The notes below the pieces were generated by a model. It was not told the DNA's origin, did not search any database, and saw only the letters and a list, made by a program, of their open reading frames with translations. The position numbers and the translations under genes were made by a program. Below, piece by piece: positions 12,140 to 23,029 of a stretch of DNA of 64,000 bases. The stretch is from Nageia nagi (taxonomy: Eukaryota; Pinophyta). Location of the stretch: contig JBITNC010000001.1 in the NCBI GenBank assembly GCA_050084985.1, positions 7,254,001-7,318,000 of the forward strand. The letters run 5' to 3'. Numbering within the stretch: position 1 is the first letter of the stretch; each line of letters begins with the position of its first letter.

Positions 12140-13820
12140 CACCTAGCTAGTTAGATATTGATATAGACAAGTCATCTCAAGAACAAAACTCTCCAACTCA
12201 AAGGGTAACAAAGACCATGACCTTGAACAAATCCTTATTTGCCAAGATTAACAATAAGTATGAGCCCTTAACCTTGAAATAAGTTTCAAAGCATGAGTGT
12301 TAGATGGAAGACATGAATGTGGAATATGAGGTGCTTTTGAAAACTAAAACTTGGGACTTAGTTCCTCATCCCAATAAGAAGAATGTGATTGACAATATGT
12401 GGATCTACAAGGTCAAGTTCAATTTAGTTGGAGATATTAAAAAATATAAGCTAAGGTCAGTAGCTAAAGGTTTTACTTAGAAATATGGTGTAGATTATGA
12501 GGAAACATTTGCTCCCATGGAAAAGATGCCTGCTATCAAGATTATTCTTGCTCTTTCTATAGCTCAATGATGGAAAGTTTTTTCAACTTGATATCAAGAG
12601 TGAATTTCTCAACGGTGACTTAGATGTGGAAATATTCATGAATCAACCAGAAGGGTTTATTTTGGAATGTAAAGATTCCTTTATGTGCAAGCTAAAGAAG
12701 TCATTATATGGACTTAAGCAAGCACCTAGAGCCTGGTACAGAAAGATTTTAGGGTACTTTATAGACATTGGTTTCTCCAAGTATTTTTTTGATATTGATC
12801 TATATGTGCTCAATCACGAGAAAGATGTGGTTTTGATTCTCCTTTATGTGGATGATCTTATGATAACTAGAAATAATGATAAAAGCATTCAAGAGTGCAT
12901 ATCCAAACTTAAGGTAATATTTTAAATGACTAATCTTGATCTCTTGCACTACTATCTTGAAATAAAAGTGTATAAATACAAAGATTGTACTTATCTTAGT
13001 CAATCTAAGTATATATCAAACATATTATAGAAGTTTGAAATGGAGGAGTGTAGATATCCTACAATCCCAATCTCTCCTAAAATCACTATTTCTCTAAGCT
13101 CCAACTCTTAGTTAGTTAATGCTATAGCTTATAGGTAATTAATTGGTAGTTTTTTTATATTTGACTATATCTAGACCAGATATTACCTTTGCAATGAATC
13201 TAATGACATGATTCATGTAGAAACCTTATTTTGAGCATCTCAATGCTATTAAGCAAAATTTGAGGTATGTTGTAAGGACTAAAGATCTTACTCTCAAGTA
13301 TTCTAAGTTGCCCTTATTTGTTCTCTTTGGATTCTTATATTTTGACTATGGAGAAGATAGAAATTATAGGAAATCAATGTTTATGTATGTGTTTAACATT
13401 GGTTTAGGTGTTATCTCTTGGGCTTCTAAGAAGTAGCCTATTATTTCTCTTTCCACCATAGAAGTCAAATACCATGCCATATCTATTATAGCCCAAGAAG
13501 CCATTTGGCTAAGGCATCTTTTAAAAGAAATTGGGTATGAACAAGGTGGCTCATATTTGATTTCTTTAGATAATCAATTGACTATTTCTTTGGCTAAGAA
13601 TCCTATGTTTCATCAAAGAACAAAACATGTGAAAATCCATACCCATTTTATCAGAGAGAAGGTTCTTGATGGCATCATACACTTGGAGTATTGTCCATCC
13701 ACTTTGACCTCTGCTGATTTGTTCATCAAGCCCCTCCTAGAAGCTCAATTCTATAAGCTTAGAGATGCTATTGGGTTGGTGAAGTTGCCCTTAAGGGGAG
13801 TGAATTTTGAATTCTTGTGT
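12140..13820 (+). pseudogene. Copia II reverse transcriptase and RNase H relic
   Basis: RT is visible from FAKINNKYEPLTLK (about 12240) through DNMWIYKVKFNLVGDI, the palm block QLDIKSEFLNGDL (12588-12625), the open stretch 12626-12925 with QPEGFI, LYGLKQAPRAWYRKI and the catalytic YVDDLMI (about 12846), then LHYYLEIKVY. RNase H runs from about 13330 with FDYGEDRNYRKS, VISWASKKXPIISLSTIEVKYHA and HLLKEIGYE, ending with the open segment 13557-13877 (SLDNQLTISLAKNPMFHQR, HIRTHFIREKV-like, SADLFIKPLLEAQFYKLRDA). The D and E of the RT palm are kept but stops interrupt it many times. Confidence 0.88.
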
Positions 13821-13959
13821 GTTGAATTCATATTTATGATGACAACTTCACCAAGAGGAGGATTTTATGCTATATAGTGTTGATTTTGTTGTACACCTTC
13901 ATGGTAAGTTTGCTTTGCATGAGGAACTTGTACAAAATTTTTAAAAGCAAAAAGATTAG

Positions 13960-14170
13960 CCAATCTAGCACTATTTAGTTATCCATGTGTGAGGAACTCT
14001 TATGTGTCTTTTGGCATTATTCAATTATCTATATGTGAGGAACTCATATGTGCATGCTCTATTTTGGCCAATCTAGCACTATTCAGTTATCCATGTGTGA
14101 GGAACTCTTATGTGTCTTTTGGCACTGTTTAGTTATCCATATGTGAGTAACTTGTATATGCATGCTCTAT
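13960..14170 (+). repeat. Minisatellite between pol and 3' LTR of copia II
   Basis: About four imperfect copies of a ~55-65-bp unit containing CAGTTATCCATGTGTGAGG and AACTCATATGTG. The same repeat, expanded to about six copies, occurs at the same place in copia element I (21090-21430). Confidence 0.8.
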
Positions 14171-14625
14171 TTTGTAATGATAATAAATACATATTTTATA
14201 TACAGTAGGTGACTATAAGTTTTTGGCATGGCATCTTCATGATGACTTATAGTGCACCATTGATCAGTTCATGATGGCATTTGTGTGATTCATCTATCTT
14301 TGGTGAGATGAATATGTTGCATCTAACTAATCTTGTTATTTGAGATGTTTATGAATTATAGGTTCCTTTGAGATTATAGGTTACTTACCTTAGGTATGCA
14401 GGCTCTTGAAGACTCTTCATGACTTATAATTAGATGACTACTTCATGTACATTGAAACTAGTTGTGGTTAATGATTGTATTTGGCAAAGTAGTGAGTCTC
14501 AAACTAGATCTTTTTTACTTCATAAATATGTAAAAATTTCTCATCTTCATTGTATTTGTTTGGAGGAGAACTCTCTTACTTTATCTTCCTCTTCTCTCTT
14601 ACTCACTCTATGCCAATATTGCATT

Positions 14626-14634
14626 AAGGGGGAG
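14626..14634 (+). other. Polypurine tract of copia II
   Basis: AAGGGGGAG directly before the 3' LTR, identical to the tract at 21920-21928 in element I. Confidence 0.85.
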
Positions 14635-15130
14635 TGTTGGAATGTATAATGCATTATTGTAAAGGTTTGTATTAATCTTCTATGTAAATTCACTAATACT
14701 TAAGGGTATCATTTGATAGCTTAAGTATTTAAGTGAATATGATAATATAACTTGTACTACACTCCATGTAATGAGCATGCCCCTTGGGTAAAAGGATGTG
14801 CATGTCATGCTTTTGTACATTGGATAAAAAGGTGATCCAAAGAGAAATTTTAGCCTATAAATAGAAGGCTCCCTCTTTGTGATTACACACCAATTGTGGA
14901 GTAAAGTTATGCTATATTATAGTGGTTAGGAGAAAAGAGTAGGAAGATTGTAAGAGTTCAATTTATTACGAAGAGAGATCTAGTTAGTGGATGTACTCCT
15001 AGTTGGAGGAACCACTTACATCTTGTGTTATCTTTGTGAGATTGCTTTATGTGATAGTTATATGTGAGTTGAGAGCTTTTGTGTGATCTTGGTAGTTTAA
15101 TATTATTCATGTTATAGTTCAATTCTCTCA
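14635..15130 (+). repeat. 3' LTR of copia element II
   Basis: Starts TGTTGGAATGTATAATGCAT, ends ..AATTCTCTCA, 496 bp; TATA box at 14856-14864. It matches the 5' copy at 6809-7304 along its length. Confidence 0.92.
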
Positions 15131-17850
15131 TATTCAACCTACTCAATGTGACATCCCACCTACATATTTGTTGATCATAAAAGTGTGTCTACATTCTACG
15201 TAGTGTGATGAGGAAGGTGGTTCATGTGATCCTTGGGAAGAGAGGTAGATACCACAACCAAGGCCCAACTATTGCTCTCTCACTCTTCATCATATCTTAA
15301 ATTATGTAGATCTACACCTACCTCTCCTCAATTCCATATTGTTTGATAAAATAATAATAAAAAAATAAAATTAAAACCCTATTCAATATGTGTGGAGTGC
15401 AAGTCTCTTTTTTATTATTACATTTGGTGAATCAATGTCATTACATGTCAGGAAATTTAGGCTTGGTGGATGGGGCCAATAAATATTATTATTGCATGTG
15501 TATCCATTTCTAAATCTTTTACATGTTTTTTTTATTATTTTTAAGAAAATCATAATTATTTTAGTACTATTCCTCTTGGAGGACTAGTTTTTTTTTTAAA
15601 GAGAGGTTTAATCTTTTTGGAAAGTTTAATCATTTTTTTTTGGTATGAGGATAAGTTTTTCCAAAAAAAAGGGGGAACCTTTTTAATAGAGGGGGATAAT
15701 TTAAAAAAAAAAATGAGTTAATTTTAAAATGGAGATTTTATGTTTGAAATCTTAAAAGTTTTTTCTAAGTAAAAGAATTTTTTTTTACTAAGGAAAATGT
15801 GGCAATTTTTTGTTGAAGGGAATTTTTTCCTTAGTGTTAAAGTAGAATTTTTTTTCTTCTCTAAAGTAAGAAAAAAAAGGATTTTTTTCCTCCTCCAAAG
15901 CAAAAAAAGGATTTTTTTCCTCCTCCAAAACAAAAAAGGGATTTTTTCCTCCTCTAAAGCAAAAAAATAGGATTTTTTTTCCCTTAATGTTAAAAGTTAA
16001 TTTTTCTAATGTAAATTGCAATGATTTGTTTATCTAAGTGCTTCTTTAAATGTTGAAGGGGAATATTTTTTTGCTAAAGTTCATTTTTTTAGTAAAAAGG
16101 GGAGGGAATTTTTATTGTTACTTAAAATAATGAGCTCATACATTGTAAAAAGGTCCTTTTAGGGTTGGTACCAAAACCTATTAGACTCTTAGATTTCAAT
16201 TTATGTATGATGTATCATTTTAGCACTTTGCTTTTATTATTATTATTACAAAATTGTAAACATTGAAAGTGCACCCCTTAAAATGAATACATTCACATAT
16301 ATATTCTACAACATGACTTATTTGGGGAGCCACAAGGTGAGGATAAGGCATACTAAAGCCTTCATTCTGATGATCCAAATGGTAAAAAGTCTATACTTCT
16401 TAATTTATCCTAAGTGATCTATTTGTTTGGACATAACTCCATATAGGTGGACATATATATGTGTAGTGATATCATATATTCACATGTCCATTTAAATATT
16501 ATCCTAATAACCTAGGTGAATAACTTAAAACTTAATCAAGATAATAATTTGGTCAATTCAAAATATATCACACCCTTGAAAAATAGTTAGTACTCCTCCT
16601 TATGAGAGTATATTACTAACCAAGGGGAATTGGTAGGACTTGGGCTTCTTATGGGCATCCAAGTGAAAGCCTAATGTTAAAAAAGAAAAAAAACCTCAAC
16701 TCTTCTCTCTCAAATGTTATTTGGTTATGAAAAATGTATGGGTCATATGATTTGGTGAGTTTGGAAATTTTCTTTTGCACATGAGAAATTGGTTAACAAT
16801 TTGCATACTTTATTGATTAGCTTTGTTAAGCAAATTCAACATATGTAATTGCTTAGTTTGGTCAACAAATTGCAATTATTATATAGTAAAATAATCTCAT
16901 TAATAAAATAAAATCTACACTTTTATGGCTTTATTGCAATTCTTTTGTCTTAAATAGATTGGTAAATAATCTTATGGCCTTGGAAATAAAAGTTTTGGGT
17001 CTTGTACATAATCAAAATTGATAATATATGTAGGTTTTTAGGCAAATGAATTAATTCCTTCCATAGTTGGAGGTTTATACCCATATTTTTGGTTTGATGT
17101 CACCTTTTTTGTTGTAAATTTATCTATGATTTGAATTCTTGTCACCTTGCTTTCTTTTTTGAAAGTTTATTCTATTTTTGGAATGATGCTAATTTACCTT
17201 TATGTTTAGGGAATATATTCTTGTTTACATTCCTCTATCTTGCTAGAAGGTTATATTTAATGGAGTGGTTAAAAAAAGAGTTTTTGCTCTTCTCCAAAAA
17301 TTACAAACTATTGGAGTGGGTAAAAAGATTCACCCTTCTCTAAATTGCAATTTAAGCCACTATACTTCCATTGTTGGGAAGTTTATCTATTGTGGATTGA
17401 TGCTATTTTTGGAAAGAATATCCATGTTAATGGATTATTAACTAGTGCCACTTTCTTTCTTCCATCATATGCAACTTGACTTATGGCATAATCAAAGTTG
17501 GCATTTACTTGCTTGTTCTTAATATAAGCAACAATATTATTGAAGGAGACCTTAAAACTTCCATATCAACATGTTTGTTAATAGATAAGAACTTATGCAT
17601 CAGCTTGGAATATGATGGCTAATGGCTTATACATCTTATCTTGTGGCCTTCTTGGAATCAAAATGGTATTTTAATTATGTTCTCCTTCTTCATAAATGGA
17701 TTATTGAGATAGATATGTTTGGATGGTGTATTAGTTGTTTTCAATGCTTGAATTCCATAAAATGGAAGTATGGGAATGTGATAAAGTTTTATTTTCCATG
17801 TTCCTAAATTAATAATGATCTTTAGCTAGTTGAAGTTAGATTTTTTTTAG
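15131..17850 (+). other. Leader of copia element I (right part) and unrecognised gag/protease interval
   Basis: No supported gene. 15131-16130 is AT-rich with long A and T runs and a 32-bp-type tandem repeat. 16130-16690 matches the copia II leader. At 16760-17850, where gag and protease should lie by comparison with copia II, I cannot recognise either; the interval has a similar length to that of copia II, so it may be replaced or decayed beyond sight. Confidence 0.6.
15855..15980 (+). repeat. Short tandem repeat, ~30-35-bp unit
   Basis: Four imperfect copies of a unit containing CCTCCTCCAAAGCAAAAAA followed by GGATTTTTTT. The purine/pyrimidine alternation also makes a run of open minus-strand codons here (residues KKILFF repeated), which is repeat-derived and not a gene. 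Confidence 0.8.
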
Positions 17851-18740
17851 AGTGTGCTTAACCGAAAATGTTTGTTCTAATGTTAACCTTAATCACAAAA
17901 GTATCTTAAGAACTTGTGGAAGGTTTACCTTTATATCACCCATAATTGGTATTTTTGAGAAGTGCATCTTAGGCAAGGTGAATAAACAAAAAATTGAGAA
18001 AGATAATACAATAAGGGAAAGTCAACCTCTTTAGCTTATGCATTTTGATAAGTTCATTTCAGACTAAGTATCTTAGGAGAGTTTTTTTTTTTATCCTAGG
18101 CTTCATCGGTGGCTTTAGTAAGATGACATTTGGTTATCTACTTAAGCACAGGGATCAAACCTTTGATAGGTTCAAAGAGTTCAAAGCCTTAGTTGTAAAT
18201 TAATCTATTTTCAAAATTAAGATGTTGATATATGATAATAGGGTGAGAATAATAACAATGCTTCTTGTACCAAATATGAAATTAAGAGATAGTTCATGAT
18301 TCCTCACATCCCTTAGCAAAATGGTGTTGCTAAAAGAAAAAATAGGACCATTCAAAAAATGGCTAGGTGCACTAGTAGAAAATCTCCCTAGTTTCTTATA
18401 GGGTGAAGCTATGAACACTACGATCTACATCCAAAATAGGTATCCTATGGAATTAGTTGAAGGTAAAACCCAATATTAGGCATGAAAGGGAAAAGAAACC
18501 TAACATCTCACACCTTAGTTTTTTTTTCCTATACCTTCATCATATTTGTGAAAAGAAAGAAGTTAGATAAGAGATCTGAAATGTACATTTATATGGACTA
18601 TGACAATCAACATAGAGGCTATAGGCTTTTCTTTCTCTAAAGTAGTATTCAGCTCAAGGAATGTAAATTTTAATGAACTTCTTAAGGAATTTACTTCTAA
18701 TGAGGATGTTGATGATCTAGATGACTCTTTAGTTGCACCT
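17851..18740 (+). pseudogene. Copia I integrase relic
   Basis: FTFISPIIGIFEKCILGKVNKQKIEKDN (about 17926-18004, read in short blocks) matches the CKKCILGNMHRQKFEKD zinc-binding segment of copia II. The catalytic core remains as LMHFDKF, GGFSKMTFGYLLKHRDQTFDRFKEF (18105-18185), IKMLIYDNRVRIIT in place of LRTDNGGEY, and a QQNGVAERKNRTIQKM-like segment near 18320. It is heavily frameshifted, with the acidic residues largely lost. Confidence 0.75.
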
Positions 18741-18980
18741 AACTAGTTGGATATCAATGTAGATAAATCACCTCAGGAGAAAAATTCTTCAACACATAGG
18801 ATAACAAGAAGTATGACCTTGAACAAATCCTCTTTTGCAAAAATTGATAACAAAAATGAGCCCTTATCATTCAAGGAAGCTTCAAAGCATGAATATTGGA
18901 TGGAAGTCATGAAAGTGGAGTATGAGATGCTTATGAAAAATGAAACTTAGGACTTGGTTTCTTATCCCAATGAGAGGAAT

Positions 18981-19277
18981 CAGTAGAAAAAATTTATAGA
19001 CCCCCATTTAAAAATATCTTTTAATACAAAGGTGATCAATCATAAAACCTATTCAAAAATGGGACGATCAATTTCAAAACTTGTTACCCTTGTTAGAAAA
19101 GTGGATAAAAATTATAAATAAAAGGCAAAATTTATAAGCACATTCACAAATTTTGAATTCCCTTCCTTATCAATGAAACTAAATATCCATCCTTAGTTTT
19201 AGGTTGATTTGTAAAAGTCCACCATGGAAATATTAGTCATTCTATTAAACACAAAGAGGATAGTAAAGCATAATTAA

Positions 19278-19324
<47 letters not shown>

Positions 19325-19510
19325 TAATTTATAATTTTAAGGCATATAATGAGGAAAACCTATTCTAAATGTTGGTGTATTTTTCTAGAAAAATAAATAA
19401 AATTTGGGTGCACATGTCAAAAGAAGAACCCCCATTAATAGCTAAATACAAAATTTGAAATCTTGGATTTTAGCCATTCGGCTATGGGTTAACCACTAGA
19501 ATTTTTCCTA
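18981..19510. mobile_element. hAT-like non-autonomous DNA transposon insertion (~530 bp)
   Basis: The RT relic is cut between GAGAGGAAT (ending 18980) and TAGAGGAAT (ending 19517): AGAGGAAT is duplicated on both sides (18973-18980, 19510-19517), an 8-bp duplication as made by hAT transposases. Left terminus (CAG)TAGAAAAAATTTATAG and the complement of the right terminus, TAGGAAAAATTCTAGTGG, are alike, giving an imperfect terminal inverted repeat of about 14 bp. There is no coding capacity. The interior holds a (TA)n microsatellite. Exact ends could shift by 1-3 bases. Confidence 0.65.
19281..19319. repeat. (TA)n microsatellite
   Basis: About 19 consecutive TA units inside the hAT-like insertion. 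Confidence 0.95.
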
Positions 19511-20329
19511 GAGGAATGTGATTGAAAATAAGTGGATCTACAAGGTCAAGTACAATTCAGTTGGGGATATTGAGGAATACAAAGTAAGGTTAGTGGCCAA
19601 AGGTTTTTCTTATAAATACAAAGTTTATAATGAGGAAATATTTTCTCCCATGAAAAAGATGCCCACTGTTAGCATAATCCTTTCTCTTTCAGCAACTTAA
19701 GGTTGGAAGGTTTTTCAACTCAATGTAATAAGTATTTTTCTCAATGGTGACTTAAATGTGGAAATCTACATGAATCAATTAGAAGGGTTTATTTTGGAAA
19801 GAGAAGATTCCTTTTGTGTGCAAGCTAAAGAATTCATTGTATAGGCTTAAGCAAGCACCCAAAGTTTGGTACAATAAAATTTTAGGTTATTTTTGAGGAT
19901 ATTGGGTTCTTCAAGTGCTTCTTTGACTCTAATATATATGTACTCAATCAAGGATAAGACTTAACCTTGACTCTTTTTTATGTGGATGATCTTATGATCA
20001 CTAGGAATGATGATAAAATCATCCAAGAGTGCATATCCAAACTTAAAGAAATATTAAAAATGATTGATCTTGGTCTCTTGCACTACTATTTTGGTATGCA
20101 AGTATACCAATACAAAGATTAGACTCACCTTGGTTAATCCATGTATATCTCAAACATATTCTACAAGTTTGAAATGGACAAGTGTAAATCTATTATGATC
20201 CCAATCTCTCTAGGATTTACTTTATCTCTTAGGTCGAACTCTTAGTTGGTAGATGCTTCAACTTATAGGCAATTAATTGATAATATTCTTTATTTAACTA
20301 TTTTCAAGTCATATATTGCATTTGTAGTA

Positions 20330-20960
20330 AATCTAATTGCACGATTTATGTAGAAATCATATGTTGAGTACCTCAATACTATTAATCAATTTTTGAGGTA
20401 TGTTGCAGGAATAAAGAATCTTGCTCTCGAGTATTCCAATTTGCCCTCATTTGTTCTCTTAGGGTACTTAGATTTTGACTATGGGGAAGAAAGAGATGAT
20501 AGGAAATAAACCTATGCTTATGTATTTAGCATTAGTTCATGTATTATCTCTTAGGCTTCCAAGAAGTAGCCTACTACTTCTCTCTCCACTACTAAGGAAA
20601 AATATCATGCCATGTCAATCACAACCTAAGAAGCTATTTTATAAAGGCATCTTCTAAATTTTTTTTGGTATGAGCAGGCTCACCCATCTCAAATTTCTTT
20701 AGATAATCAATCAACTATTACTTTACCAAATAATCATGTTTTTCATTATAAAATAAAACATGTTGAAATCCAACCACATTTCATTAGGGAGAAGGTTCTA
20801 GATGGTATTTTATAACTATAGTATTTTCCATCAGTCCACAAATTCATTAACTTATTCACCAAGCCCCTTCTTAAAGCTCAGTCTATAAGCTAATTTGGGA
20901 GTCTATTTAGTTGTTGAAGTTGCCCTAAAGGGGGTGTGAATTTTGAGTTATTATGTTAAA
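20330..20960 (+). pseudogene. Copia I RNase H relic
   Basis: Scattered blocks match the copia RNase H: FLRYVAGIKNLALEYSN-like (20390-20445), DFDYGEERDDRK-like (20470-20510), ISXASKKXPTTSLSTTKEKYHA-like (20540-20610), SLDNQSTITLPNNHVFHYK (20695-20755), HVEIQPHFIREKVLDGI (20758-20808) and LFTKPLLKAQ (20855-20885). Frames change repeatedly and stops are common. Confidence 0.75.
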
Positions 20961-21089
20961 TTCATATTTGTGATGACAACTTCACCCCTAAGAGGATTTT
21001 TGGTTGTATAGTGTTGATCTATATATGTACCTTTTGGCTAGTTCTCCTTATGTGATGAACTATTTCTACACTTTAAGCATATATTAGAC

Positions 21090-21430
21090 CATCATTAGCA
21101 CTATTTAATTATTTTTATGGGAGTAAATCATATGTGCATATGATGGATCATTTTTTTGCATTGTTTAATTATCCACATATGAGGAATTCATATGTTTCTT
21201 TTTGCACTGTTCAGTTATCCATGTGTGAGGAAATCATATGTGCATTCATTTGTACTATTCAATTATCCACATGTGAGGAACTCACATGTGTATTTTGACA
21301 CTTTTCAGTTATCCATGTGTGAGGAACTCATATGTGCATTCACTAACACTATTCAGTTATCCATATGTGAGGAACTCATATGTATGTTTTGGCATTGTTT
21401 AGTTATCCATATGTGAAGAACTCATATATG
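21090..21430 (+). repeat. Expanded minisatellite in copia I 3' region
   Basis: About six copies of a ~55-60-bp unit with CAGTTATCCATGTGTGAGGA and ACTCATATGTGCATT. It is partly palindromic (CACATGTGAGGAACTCACATGTG is nearly self-complementary around the centre). The array is open for 74 codons at 21192-21416 only because of its periodicity. Confidence 0.88.
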
Positions 21431-21919
21431 CATTTTGTTATGCTCTATTATTTGATATTGATCAACACCTATTTTTAACAACATGTGACTATGAGTATTG
21501 GTTTGGCATCTTTGTGATAACTTATAGTGCGCCATTGATCAATTTATAGATGATATTTATTGATTCATTTATCCTTGTTGATGTGAATGTGTATACAATG
21601 TATCTAATTGATCTTATTTTTGAGATACTTGGAGCTTGCAAGTTTCTTCTTGAGATTACAGGTTACTTACTTTAGGTATGGAGGCTCATCATATCAACTT
21701 CTAGTTGGATGATTAATTTATGTATATTGAAACTAGTTATAGTTAATGATTGTATTGTAAACCATTTAATAGAATGGTAAAGTAGTGAGTATCAAACTAA
21801 GATCTTTATTACTTCTCAAAGATGTAAAATTTCTCATCTTTGATTGTAACTATATAGAGGAGAACTCTCTTTTACTCTCTCTTTCTTTTCTTTTATTCAC
21901 TCTATCCCAATATTGCATT

Positions 21920-21928
21920 AAGGGGGAG
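21920..21928 (+). other. Polypurine tract of copia I
   Basis: AAGGGGGAG directly before the 3' LTR. Confidence 0.85.
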
Positions 21929-22431
21929 TGTTGGAATATATAATGCATTATTGTAAGATTTTATAAGGTTCTTATTATAAATTTACCAATAATTAAAGGT
22001 ATCCCTAGATACCTTAAGTATTTCAATGAATATGATAATGTAACTTGTCTTACACTCCATATCATCGACATACCCCTTGGGTAAAAGGGTGTACCATATC
22101 ATGACATTGTACATTGGTTAAAAGGATGATCCAAGGGAGGATTTTGGCCTATAAATAAAAGGTCTTATACTTGAGATTATACACTAAAAAATTAAAGCAA
22201 AATTATGCTCTAGGATTAGTGTTAGGAGAGCATTAAAGATGTCTTATAAGAGAGTTATCTTTATGAATGAGAAAGATCTTAGTTAGTGGATGTACTACCA
22301 TAGTTGGAGGAACCACTTTACATTGGTGCTAATTTGTGATATTATTTATGCTTTCAGTATTGATGTTTGAGAGAGAGCTTTCTTATAATCTTGGGCATAT
22401 AAAAATTTAATCTTTAGTATTGATTCTTTCT
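21929..22431 (+). repeat. 3' LTR of copia element I
   Basis: Starts TGTTGGAATATATAATGCAT; the right end is placed where similarity with the LTR copies at 4412-4798 and 6809-7304 stops (..TTGATTCTTTCT). The terminal CA appears mutated. TATA-like TATAAATAAA lies near 22150. Confidence 0.8.
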
Positions 22432-22479
22432 TTAACACCTGTACACCTAGGGCTTGGTTATAAAATCTTCAAACCTACT

Positions 22480-22960
22480 TCACTCTTTGCCTTGTAAGAG
22501 AGATAGATGTAATCAAATTTGCCTTCCTTCAACTTGATGGCATAACATATAAGTGATGGCGTAAGGGATTCAACATATTAGGGCATAATAAGATTGTCAT
22601 ATTTTAAGAATTTTTCCAAATATTCCTTGATAGATTTGAGAGAAAGGATGAAGAAGAATACTTTAGAGAAATGGCTATAATTCACCAAGTTACTTTTGTA
22701 GGTAGCTATGTGGAAGAGTTTCAAAGGATTTTAGTTATGGTTTCAGATGTATTAGATAAGAGGATAATTTTCCTCTTTATGGAGGAACTTAAGGAGCCAT
22801 TCAATGGCTTTGTAAATCCTTTGACCCACCTACTCTACAAAATGCAATCAAGAGAGCTCTTACTCTTGAATATTCTACACTTCCAAGGATCAATCAAGTA
22901 ACAACATACCATAGATCTAGCATGGGAGCACCATACAATAAGGATACATCACTACCAATG
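22480..22960 (+). pseudogene. Element A gag relic
   Basis: IKFAFLQLDGI, then FLDRFERKDEEEYFREMA and, after a short open segment at 22671-22901, GSYVEEFQRILVMVSDVLDK, IIFLFMEELKEPFNGFVNP. These match the capsid block of Ty3 gag, where RF..K.E......L....Q.GSV..Y...F..L and ..F..GL......V are the conserved steps. At least one stop precedes the start of the open segment and one frame change follows it. Gag would form the particle that packages element RNA. Confidence 0.8.
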
Positions 22961-23029
22961 AGATATTAACCAATTGTAAAGGCTACTCTTTCTCTTCCCA
23001 TCACATATATAATAAGAACCAAGGATGAA

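Larger units (their letters stand above)
6809..15130 (+). mobile_element. Copia element II, full length, decayed, nested in copia element I
   Basis: An 8.3-kb Ty1/copia element with two 496-bp LTRs (6809-7304 and 14635-15130) that are roughly 95% alike by eye, a primer-binding site at 7307, a very long leader, gag, PR, IN, RT and RNase H in copia order, a 3' minisatellite and a polypurine tract at 14626. It divides copia element I: sequence like its own leader block at 9560-10150 occurs again to its right at 16130-16690, and that second copy belongs to element I. Five-base flanks are TCTTT and TATTC, so the target duplication is either decayed or the ends are off by a base. Confidence 0.9.
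18741..20270 (+). pseudogene. Copia I reverse transcriptase relic, split by a DNA-transposon-like insertion
   Basis: The N-terminal part (18747-18950) reads ITRSMTLNKSSFAKI, FKEASKHEYWMEVMKVEYEM and LMKNET, the conserved copia RT entry. At 18981 the reading is interrupted by ~530 bp and resumes at 19518 with ENKWIYKVKYNSVGDIEEYK, LVAKGFSYKY and EEIFSPMKKM. Then come FLNGDLNVEIYMNQLEGFI, a frameshifted LKQAPKVWYNKI-like block, YVDDLMITRNDDK (about 19980) and LHYYFGMQVYQY. Stops and frameshifts are frequent. Confidence 0.85.
15131..22431 (+). mobile_element. Copia element I, right-hand part
   Basis: Continuation of the element whose 5' LTR fragment and left leader are at 4412-6808. After the copia II insertion the leader resumes (block at 16130-16690 alike to 9560-10150), followed by integrase, RT and RNase H relics, a minisatellite, a polypurine tract and the 3' LTR. 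It belongs to the same family as copia II, but is more decayed, in agreement with being the host of the nested insertion. Immediately right of its 3' LTR, Ty3-like gag sequence of the A element begins without a 5' LTR, so element I is itself probably inserted in that older element. Confidence 0.85.

Noticed and set aside
15724-16021. Minus-strand open frames rich in KKILFF/EEEKNPFF
   Set aside because: Produced by the 30-35-bp A/T-run tandem repeat; no gene features.
21192-21416. 74-codon open frame
   Set aside because: Periodic translation of the copia I minisatellite.
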